Positions 19,730-26,051 of a stretch of DNA of 64,000 nucleotides are shown piece after piece. The notes under the pieces were generated by a model, which saw nothing but the letters and a program-made list of their open reading frames with translations, ran no database searches and was not told where the DNA came from. Position numbers and translations under genes: made by a program. The stretch is taken from positions 48,630-112,629 of the forward strand of contig JAJZRF010000001.1 of assembly GCA_021847425.1 (NCBI GenBank). Direction: 5' to 3'. Positions within the stretch are counted from its first letter, which is position 1. Every line of letters begins with the position of its first letter. The stretch comes from Deltaproteobacteria bacterium. Lineage in GTDB: Bacteria; Desulfobacterota; Desulfobulbia; Desulfobulbales; Desulfurivibrionaceae.

Positions 19730-20430
19730 TGGAGACCAGAGCAACTGCTACCACATTACTGGCCATCGATGATGACCAGGACATCCTCAAGGTTCTCAAG
19801 GCCAACCTCGGACTTCACGGCTTTACCCTGCTCACCGCCGACTCCCTGGCCGCGGCCCGTGTCATCCTCGCCGACCACAAACCCGACCTGGTACTCCTCG
19901 ACCTGATGCTGCCCGACGGTGACGGCCTGGAATTCTGCTGCGCCCTGAAATCGCTGCATCCCACCCTGCCGGTTATTATGCTCAGCGCCAAGGACAAGGT
20001 TTCGGATAAGGTCATCGGCCTGGAACTGGGGGCGGATGATTACATGGTCAAGCCCTTTGAAACCCGCGAGCTTCTGGCCCGCATCCGGGCCAGGCTCCGG
20101 CCGACGGCGCCCCTGCCCACCCAACCCAACCTCATCAACGCCGGGGATCTTTCCATCGACCTGCGCAATCAGGTGGTAACGGTGCGGGGCACGGTCGTAG
20201 CCCTCACCCCCAAGGAGTTCCAGGTTCTCGCCTGCCTGGTGGAGAATCGCAACAATCTGGTGACCAGGGAGGAGATCCGGCAATGCCTCTGGAGCGACGC
20301 CAAGCTCTACTCCTGGAGCCGGGTCATCGACGTGCACATCCAGCACCTCCGCCAGAAGATCGAGGTCAATCCCGCTGAACCGCGCTATATCGTTACGGTG
20401 CCGGGGCGGGGGTATCGGTTTGAGGAGTAA
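19729..20430 (+). CDS. OmpR/PhoB-family response regulator
   Basis: 233 residues from the ATG at 19729. Receiver domain: acidic pocket AIDDDQD, phospho-acceptor Asp about residue 58 in LVLLDLMLPDGDG, and conserved Lys in VKPFETRELLARI. The winged-helix output domain is complete (LTPKEFQVLACLVENRNNLVTREEI...VDVHIQHLRQKIE...IVTVPGRGYRFEE). Its start overlaps the kinase stop (TGATG), so the two are translationally coupled. The signal is probably redox or a heme ligand, given the kinase's sensor; the regulon is unknown. A decayed copy of an RR C-terminus lies at 24183-24278. Confidence 0.93.
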   Translation: METRATATTLLAIDDDQDILKVLKANLGLHGFTLLTADSLAAARVILADHKPDLVLLDLMLPDGDGLEFCCALKSLHPTLPVIMLSAKDKVSDKVIGLELGADDYMVKPFETRELLARIRARLRPTAPLPTQPNLINAGDLSIDLRNQVVTVRGTVVALTPKEFQVLACLVENRNNLVTREEIRQCLWSDAKLYSWSRVIDVHIQHLRQKIEVNPAEPRYIVTVPGRGYRFEE

Positions 20431-20562
20431 ATCGTCACAAAAGGGCACCAAATAAGGTCGCCGGAGACGTCCGGGAGGCCCACGAGATCTTCGTTTTTCC
20501 CTTGACTTTACTTATCGATGTTCCGGATTTGTTTTTCTTCAACCTATATCAAAGAGACCACT

Positions 20563-21765
20563 ATGAATATCAGCACTGTCTCGCAGCCTGAAACCCAACT
20601 TGGTAATGAAATCGACGGACTCCTCAACGAGAACATTGCCTATACTCGTATTGTCTTCGTGTCAGCATTTGTTGCTTTGCGCACCATTCTGCGCTTACGG
20701 GAGCGTCTCTTGGAACAGGCTGAAGTAGACGCAGCAACCCTACGCTTCACGGTCGGCATCGACCTTGGGGGAACTAGCCGCGAAGTTTTGGACGAACTCT
20801 TACGATGGGGCTGCGAGACATTTGTGTTCCATAACACAATTTCCCGGGCGACTTTCCACCCAAAGATTTACCTCTTCGAGAGCGCGGCAACAGCGACGCT
20901 TTTCATTGGTTCAAACAATCTTACGGACGGAGGATTCTACACGAACTACGAAGCAGCTACGCGCTACAAATTTGAACTGCCAGCCGATGCAGCCGAATAC
21001 GAGCGGTTGCTGAAACCGCTGGCATCATTTCTCGATCCTCATGGAGCGACGGTTCAAAGACTCGATGCGGGTTTGATTGCCGTACTTGTTGCTCGAGGTG
21101 AATTGCCATCAGAAGAGGAAGCTCGCCAGAATCGCCGCGACCAAGCTCGTTGCCGTGCGCGAACTAACGGGACAGTTCCTACAAGCCCATTTGCTGCCGT
21201 GGCTGTTCCGCTCCCTCCTCTGTTACCTCACAATGTGAGGAGGGAAGAACCACCAACTGAACCAGACGAAATGGAACTGCCAGGAGTTAACAGAAATCTA
21301 TATGCGGATGCGAAGCTCCCGGAAGGCACCCTGGTTTGGCGCAAGCGGTTGACTAAGAGCGATGCGTCAAATGTTGGTCCAGGCACCCACCCCAAAGCGC
21401 TGGTTGTGTTGACTCAAGCAAACTTCGAAAACCAACCAGGCCAACCAATCGACCAAACCACATATTTCCGAAATCTATTCCGCGATTTTTATTGGGAGCC
21501 GGAGCTAGGTAAACATGCAGATCAAGAGCACACTTTTGTCCGCTTTCGGATTTTTATTAGAGAAAATGATTATGGTGTCCGTAATCTTGAAATTAGCCAC
21601 AAACCTTCCGGTGAAGCTGGCCAAAGAAATTCCCCCACATCGTTAAGGTGGGGGAGTGAATTTAATCCCATTATTCGAAGCCTAAACCTGACAGGGGCTA
21701 TTTTTTCACTTTACGAAATAGCCGACAACGATGCAGATTTTCTCATCAGTATCACCGACACATAA
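20563..21765 (+). CDS. Type II restriction endonuclease, phospholipase-D (BfiI/NgoFVII-like) family
   Basis: 400 residues from the ATG at 20563. The nuclease domain has a single HKD-type motif: H99-P-K101 in FHPKIYLFE followed by LFIGSNNLTDGGFYTNYEA (GSxN at about 116-119). A single motif per chain means the active site forms in a dimer, as in BfiI, a metal-independent enzyme. The C-terminal half (about 190-400) probably recognises DNA. The pairing with a convergent N6-adenine methylase and a controller-like regulator makes a restriction enzyme the best reading; other PLD-family nucleases are possible. Codon use is A/T-richer than its neighbours, consistent with transfer. Confidence 0.8.
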   Translation: MNISTVSQPETQLGNEIDGLLNENIAYTRIVFVSAFVALRTILRLRERLLEQAEVDAATLRFTVGIDLGGTSREVLDELLRWGCETFVFHNTISRATFHPKIYLFESAATATLFIGSNNLTDGGFYTNYEAATRYKFELPADAAEYERLLKPLASFLDPHGATVQRLDAGLIAVLVARGELPSEEEARQNRRDQARCRARTNGTVPTSPFAAVAVPLPPLLPHNVRREEPPTEPDEMELPGVNRNLYADAKLPEGTLVWRKRLTKSDASNVGPGTHPKALVVLTQANFENQPGQPIDQTTYFRNLFRDFYWEPELGKHADQEHTFVRFRIFIRENDYGVRNLEISHKPSGEAGQRNSPTSLRWGSEFNPIIRSLNLTGAIFSLYEIADNDADFLISITDT

Positions 21766-21805
21766 CGCCGGACTAGTTCAAATTGCCCCCCACAGGGAGT
21801 TAAAA

Positions 21806-23434
21806 TTACTCCGCAGACGGGATTCTATGGCGGCGGTCTCTAAGTTTCTGCCAAGCGCTATGAAGGGATTCTTGGTCGGCTCGGCTTATGCCTATTCTTC
21901 CCAAGATGAGAGCGTCCTGCATTCGCAAAAACTCTGAATCGTTTTTCGCGCACCGATAACTTAGATCTGCTGCTTTAAGCTCAGCAGGGCTGGCTTTAAT
22001 AACCGGCACAAGGAGACGTTCAATTTCCGATGGAACCAGCTCAAGGACCCCGCCGCCATAGTGTCTTCCCTCCATTTCGGCAGTCAGGCAAGTGAGGCTA
22101 TTTACAAAGCCCAGCACCAATGCTTCTGGCTTAATTTTAAGAGCTCGAATCCGATAAGCCGTATCGGTTGTGTAGGCATCTGCGCTGTTAAGCACCAGGC
22201 GCGGGTAATGATGTGCTCTTTTTAGCATCGCGACTGGCGCGGAATAAACAGAGGGGACTCTATACCACGTCTTCCTCGTTCGGCATTTGAAGCGGGTGTG
22301 AAGGCTTTGTTTTAAACCGGTCTCCAGATAATTCCTCACGTTACTAGGAAAATTCTCGATCTGATCATCTTCGAACCACAAGAAATTCGTTGGCAATCCT
22401 GTCTCCTTGTTCGCCTCATGGTCCCTTTCGGAATACACAAGACCTTTAACATGATTGCTTCGCCCAAACATCGGGTGTGCCCATCGTTGTAAAGCGAACT
22501 CCTCCACGATTGCATCGGGAACAAGGAAGAAGTTGTTTGCCCCAGTCACAATCCCCACATCCACTGAAGCAATATCCGTAAACTTTTTAATGTCATCGCT
22601 GGCTCTGAGTTCGGAGAGGAGGGCTCGCTCGCGGATTGAAAGAAAAAGGGGCATCCATTTCCCTTCAATAGTGACACCATTCGTATACACTACATTCTGG
22701 AAGTAGTCCTCTGGGTCGTCAGCTAGGGTTTGGCGAGATTTTACTGGAACAATCGCGACACCTTGTCCTTTTTCCGCCCTATCCAGTTTCTTTTCAGCCA
22801 TCAGTAGGACGGTTCCCTGGAGAGTGTCGTCGAACCAGATTTCTTCGGGGTCGAAAACAAGTATTCTGGAGCATTGTTCGGCCAAATAGCGACGCAGAGA
22901 CTGGGCGTGTGGAATATGAAAAATTTCAGATGGAATCACCATCGCGAGCCGCCCCCCAGGTCGAAGCAAACGAATTGAGGCCAAAACGAATGGCACCCAC
23001 GCATTGGTGTGCTTTGTGAAAGGCAGGTTTAGTTGACCGAATATCTTTTCGGCGAGCAGTTGTTGCTCAGTTTGCAAATACTGGTAGCGTATGAATGGTG
23101 GGTTGCCAACTACAGCGTCGAAACCTTCCTCGTTTTGAGCGTAGAATAGATACCAGCGAAGAAAATCTGTTTTCTGAACTTGAACGGGAAGAGTTGTCCG
23201 GTTAACCGCTTTAGTAGCCTCTTGTTCATCAAGCTCACAAGCAATAATCCGTTTCAAGCTAGTGATCCGAGCTTCCTTTATTGCTTCAAGGAATACCCCG
23301 TCTCCGCAACTTGGCTCGAGAAGCGACTTTGGCTTTGACACTTTGACCCATTTCGTTAAAAATGAGGCGATTGCAGGGTTGGTGTAGAAACCGCCGCGGA
23401 GTTTTTGATCCGACTCAAATTCGATGAAGTTCAT
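21806..23434 (-). CDS. N6-adenine DNA methyltransferase (TaqI/Eco57I-like)
   Basis: 542 residues. SAM-binding motif I is LLEPSCGDGVFLEAI, and catalytic motif IV is FDAVVGNPPFIRYQY (NPPF, the N6-adenine class). The opening KLRGGFYTNPAIASFLTKWV is typical of gamma-class methylases of type II systems. The C-terminal ~250 residues (from about TDIASVDVGIVTGANNFFLV) form the target-recognition domain. It faces the PLD-family nuclease tail to tail with 40 bases between them and lies 60 bases after the XRE gene on the same strand. Confidence 0.88.
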   Translation of the reverse strand: MNFIEFESDQKLRGGFYTNPAIASFLTKWVKVSKPKSLLEPSCGDGVFLEAIKEARITSLKRIIACELDEQEATKAVNRTTLPVQVQKTDFLRWYLFYAQNEEGFDAVVGNPPFIRYQYLQTEQQLLAEKIFGQLNLPFTKHTNAWVPFVLASIRLLRPGGRLAMVIPSEIFHIPHAQSLRRYLAEQCSRILVFDPEEIWFDDTLQGTVLLMAEKKLDRAEKGQGVAIVPVKSRQTLADDPEDYFQNVVYTNGVTIEGKWMPLFLSIRERALLSELRASDDIKKFTDIASVDVGIVTGANNFFLVPDAIVEEFALQRWAHPMFGRSNHVKGLVYSERDHEANKETGLPTNFLWFEDDQIENFPSNVRNYLETGLKQSLHTRFKCRTRKTWYRVPSVYSAPVAMLKRAHHYPRLVLNSADAYTTDTAYRIRALKIKPEALVLGFVNSLTCLTAEMEGRHYGGGVLELVPSEIERLLVPVIKASPAELKAADLSYRCAKNDSEFLRMQDALILGRIGISRADQESLHSAWQKLRDRRHRIPSAE

Positions 23435-23494
23435 TTTGCACCAGTATGTTCGGAAAACAGTTAGCTGGAGACTCTGCTTTTTGCATCAGCGGGT

Positions 23495-23860
23495 TCACTT
23501 TTTTGCGCCATAGATCGCTAGATTTTCGTGCAGCATGTCGATTGCTTGTCCGGCTGCAGGGTTGTCAGCGTATTCAAGACGAAATTTCTCAACAATTCGG
23601 CGCGCCTCGATCTCGTTTGGATCGATTTCAAAAAATTTTGCGATTGCGATTGCTTGTGCGGTAGTAAGTAAACGTTGGCCCAATTCAACCTTGCTAAGGT
23701 GAGCTTGGTCCATTTTTGCGGCAGCCGCCACAACTCTTAACGGCAGTTGCTGGGCTTCGCGGATTCCTCGAAGCCACCCTCCGAAGCGTTGGGTCGCTGT
23801 AGTGTATGTTGCCTTTTGTGGGCTAGCCATATTATGGCAAGATATAACATGGCTAGCCAT
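23495..23860 (-). CDS. XRE-family helix-turn-helix regulator, probable R-M controller protein
   Basis: 121 residues. A helix-turn-helix of the Cro/CI type is seen at about 25-85 (FGGWLRGIREAQQLPLRVVAAAAKMDQAHLSKVELGQRLLTTAQAIAIAKFFEI). There are two possible starts, both within an ATGGCTAGCC repeat: 23860 and 23830. The two repeats look like operators, so the regulator probably controls its own transcript and the methylase behind it, as C proteins of type II systems do. The C-terminal 35 residues are helical and unassigned. Confidence 0.78.
   Translation of the reverse strand: MASHVISCHNMASPQKATYTTATQRFGGWLRGIREAQQLPLRVVAAAAKMDQAHLSKVELGQRLLTTAQAIAIAKFFEIDPNEIEARRIVEKFRLEYADNPAAGQAIDMLHENLAIYGAKK
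23821..23860 (-). promoter_or_regulatory. Paired GGCTAGCC palindromic operators
   Basis: GGCTAGCCAT occurs at 23821-23830 and again at 23851-23860, exactly 30 bases apart (about three helical turns). The right copy extends to a 12-bp palindrome ATGGCTAGCCAT (23849-23860). They overlap the two candidate starts of the XRE gene, which suggests autoregulation. Confidence 0.55.
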
Positions 23861-23960
23861 TTCGCAAGATTTCTTTTTGAGAGCTTTGAGAGTCAGGTTT
23901 TGAAAAATCGCTTTCCCCTTCCATTACCATTTTTCCAGCCTGATCCATGATCCGGTAAAA

Positions 23961-24160
23961 TTAATTAGTGCTGGACTGCCAGATTTTGAGCCCGATGATC
24001 TTCTCGAAATGGTTGTCGTAGCTCACGAGGGTGGCACCGGTCTCAACCGCATGGGCAGCAATTCAGATATCGTTGACTGGCAGGGCGTTCCCGCCTTTTT
24101 GAGGGCAGCCTCGAGTTGGCCGAAAACCGCAGCGGTTTCAGCGGTGGCGTGCAGGGAAAA
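23961..24160 (-). pseudogene. VapC-like PIN-domain toxin remnant
   Basis: Reading leftward, one frame encodes FSLHATAETAAVFGQLEAALKKAG and, after a one-base shift in the run of A near 24100, another frame encodes GNALPVNDI-stop-IAAHAVETGATLVSYDNHFEKIIGLK before a stop at 23961. This is the C-terminal third of a VapC: the LPxNDxWIAAHA and TxDxHF-like segments are typical, and the expected Trp codon is now TGA. The N-terminal part and any vapB are missing. Two disabling lesions plus truncation make it a pseudogene. Confidence 0.75.
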
Positions 24161-24182
24161 AGCGGGGCACTTCCCCATTTTT

Positions 24183-24278
24183 TCTTATCTACAGGATCGC
24201 CAGAAAATTGAGACCAACCAGGCCACACCGCGCCACATCGTCACGGCGCCAAAACGAGGATTTCAGCTTGAGAAATAG
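24183..24278 (+). pseudogene. C-terminal fragment of an OmpR-type response regulator
   Basis: The last ~30 codons before the stop at 24276 read YLQDRQKIETNQATPRHIVTAPKRGFQLEK. This aligns without gaps with the end of the intact regulator at 19729-20430 (HLRQKIEVNPAEPRYIVTVPGRGYRFEE). Nothing of the receiver or the first part of the DNA-binding domain precedes it; the upstream frame is unrelated sequence. It marks the right edge of the restriction-modification island, with the intact regulator at the left edge. Confidence 0.65.
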
Positions 24279-24305
24279 CAGGCAACCCAGAACGAGGATA
24301 CCTTT

Positions 24306-25100
24306 CTAAAATCGGAAGGAAAGCGGTCTGCGTTCTCCGGTCATTTCCTGACAGGCATCGATGCAGGCGCCGCAGTTATGGCACTGGGGGGCAATTTCGC
24401 CACCCATGGGATTGAGGCCGAGCTGACACGCCTTGGCGCATTCGCGGCAGTGGATGCAGGCGTGCTCCCCCTCTTCAGCCATGACAACCCGCATGGTCTT
24501 CTTGAAGCGAAACAGGCTGAGCATGCTGCCCACCGGACAGAGGTGGTTGCACCAGACCCTCCGGACCAGGAAGAGTTCGGCCAGGATGATGCCCCCGATG
24601 AGCACCAGCTCAAGGCCCACGGTTCCTTCGTAGATGAACCGGGCGGTCTGGACCGAAATAATCCCCGGAGCCGAGAGCAGGCTGGCCAGGGGAAAACCGT
24701 ACAGCAGGGTAATCGCCAGAATCACGGCCAGCACCGTGTAACGGACCAGCGGACCGGGGGTGGGCGCAAAAAACCGCCTGCCCCCCAGCCTGGTGCCCAC
24801 CGCGTCGGACAGCTCGGACAGGGTATTCTGGGGGCAGACCCAGCTGCAAAAGACCCGGCCAAGAACCAGGGCGAGACCTGCCGGGATAAGGGCCGAGGCC
24901 AAGAGGGTGGCGTCGATGGTCATGGTGGCAAGCAGGGGCTGGATGGCGATGAGCGGGTCGGTGAGCAAGAGCCGGCCGATCTCCACCGAATAGAAGCTGC
25001 CGCTCACCGCGTTGATCCCACGGCTGTTGAGCAGCGGCACCGCCACCATACCGGCGAGGGAAAGAAGCTGAACAGTTCTGCGGAGCTGGGCGATCTTCAT
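24306..25100 (-). CDS. napH: Quinol dehydrogenase-type ferredoxin membrane subunit NapH
   Basis: 264 residues from the ATG at 25100. Four or so transmembrane helices carry two FCSWVCPQNTLSE / WCNHLCPVGSM motifs (CxxxCP) on the cytoplasmic side, followed by two ferredoxin clusters near the C-terminus (CIHCRECAKACQLG and CHNCGACIDACQE). NapH with NapG passes electrons from menaquinol into the nitrate reductase. The start overlaps the napG stop, and it is the last gene of the napM-A-D-G-H transcript. Confidence 0.9.
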   Translation of the reverse strand: MKIAQLRRTVQLLSLAGMVAVPLLNSRGINAVSGSFYSVEIGRLLLTDPLIAIQPLLATMTIDATLLASALIPAGLALVLGRVFCSWVCPQNTLSELSDAVGTRLGGRRFFAPTPGPLVRYTVLAVILAITLLYGFPLASLLSAPGIISVQTARFIYEGTVGLELVLIGGIILAELFLVRRVWCNHLCPVGSMLSLFRFKKTMRVVMAEEGEHACIHCRECAKACQLGLNPMGGEIAPQCHNCGACIDACQEMTGERRPLSFRF

Positions 25101-25576
25101 CCTGCCCCCCCGGGGATTACGGTAATGGCGGCGGAATCGGCTGGGCAGACATGCTCGCAGATCCCGCAGCCCACGCATTTTTTCTCGTTCACCACCGGCC
25201 GCAGTTCGCTGTCCATGGTGATCGCCTCATTGAAGAGCGGGCAATGGTCGTAACAGCTCCGGCAGAAGGTCCCCTGCCAGGTAAGGCACTCCTTGCGGTT
25301 GATCCGCGCAATCCCCATCCGGACCTGTTCGCGTTTTTTCACCCTGCTGTCCAAGGCGCCGGACGGGCAGCCCGGCACACACTTCAGGCAGAGATAGCAG
25401 GGGGATTGCCTGGCCCGGATGATTGGCGTGCCCATGACCTCCAGACCGTCGAGCAACCCGGCGATCCGGATCGCCCGGTAGGGGCAAGCTAAAGCGCACT
25501 TGCCGCAACGGATGCAGCGGCCAAGAAACTCCGCCTCCGGCACCGCAGCAGGCGGTCTTAAAAAATGCTTACTCAT
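25097..25576 (-). CDS. napG: Ferredoxin-type electron transfer protein NapG
   Basis: 159 residues with four [4Fe-4S] cysteine clusters: CIRCGKCALACP, CYLCLKCVPGCPSG, CRSCYDHCP and CVGCGICEHVCP. NapG normally accepts electrons from NapH on the periplasmic side. Unusually, there is no twin-arginine signal: the protein begins MSKHFLRPPAAVPEAEFLGRC, whereas canonical NapG is Tat-exported and about 230 or more residues. Its start lies inside the end of napD (8-base overlap), so there is no room for a longer N-terminus without a very different start. Confidence 0.88.
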   Translation of the reverse strand: MSKHFLRPPAAVPEAEFLGRCIRCGKCALACPYRAIRIAGLLDGLEVMGTPIIRARQSPCYLCLKCVPGCPSGALDSRVKKREQVRMGIARINRKECLTWQGTFCRSCYDHCPLFNEAITMDSELRPVVNEKKCVGCGICEHVCPADSAAITVIPGGAG

Positions 25577-25796
25577 CAGCGCCCGCGTAGACGGGATAGA
25601 CCCCGACCACCCGTTCCACCGCAGCCAGCCGCTGCATGCCCTCGGTCAGGGCTGCCACAGAATCAGCCTCAATAACCGTGACGATCTGGTTTTCCTTGCT
25701 GCCGTACACCTCGGTATTGGGCAACCGGGTAAGGTCGGCCAGTACTGCCTCGGCCGCCCCCGCTTCCGTTGCCACCACCACGCTTGCAATCGCCAT
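25569..25796 (-). CDS. napD: NapA maturation chaperone NapD
   Basis: 75 residues with the short ferredoxin-like fold of NapD (MAIASVVVATEAG...LTRLPNTEVYG...QIVTVIEADSVAALTEGMQRLAAVERVVGVYPVY). NapD binds the Tat signal of NapA and holds it back until the molybdenum cofactor is in place. It is shorter than E. coli NapD but complete. It is now separated from napA by 254 bases filled with two repeat elements. Confidence 0.88.
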   Translation of the reverse strand: MAIASVVVATEAGAAEAVLADLTRLPNTEVYGSKENQIVTVIEADSVAALTEGMQRLAAVERVVGVYPVYAGADE

Positions 25797-25821
25797 TTTC
25801 TTCTCCGTTTTTTATTAAAGT

Positions 25822-25940
25822 GCCCTCCCCCCTTGCGGGGGAGGGTTAGGGTGGGGGGGGAAGCTGGCAGATACAAGACAGCAAGACAGGCGGCACCTTC
25901 ACCCACCCCCCAGCCCCCTCCCGTCAAGGGAGGGGGAGTA
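25822..25940 (+). repeat. G/C-rich palindromic dispersed repeat, copy 1
   Basis: About 119 bp whose ends are near-complementary: a left arm of C-run/TTG/G-run followed by GAGGGTTAGGG, and a right arm CCCACCCCCCAGCCCCC...GAGGGGGAG. A 29-base stretch of the left arm (25823-25851) is identical to 58143-58171 in copy 2. It codes for nothing and lies in the napA-napD gap. Similar TTAGGG-containing palindromes are widespread in proteobacterial genomes. Confidence 0.7.
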
Positions 25941-25953
25941 TACTCCAAGAAAC

Positions 25954-26051
25954 GTAACTGTTCAGCAGTGCCGACCAAGAGGTCGGCGAAGTGTGCTAGT
26001 GCACACGAGCCGGCCGATGACAAAGCAGATGCGGTGCTGCTGGGCAGTTAC
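25954..26051 (-). mobile_element. MITE copy B at the napA stop codon
   Basis: 98 bp bounded by GTAACTG...CAGTTAC. Read on the minus strand it aligns with the 120-bp core of copy A (GTAACTGCCCAGCAGC, CATCTGCTT, TGTCATC, GCACACTTCGC, GGCACTGCTGAACAGTTAC), lacking about 20 internal bases. Its first base supplies the final G of the napA TAG stop codon. No target duplication is visible. Confidence 0.7.

Noticed and set aside
21631..21655. An 8-bp GC hairpin resembling an IS200/IS605 end, inside the restriction enzyme gene
   Set aside because: The frame continues through it and the encoded residues (NSPTSLRWG) fit the protein; no TnpA/TnpB or second end is near, so it looks like coding coincidence.
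24009..24278. An 89-codon plus-strand frame
   Set aside because: It is a chimera: the first part is antisense to the vapC remnant and only the last ~30 codons match a response regulator.
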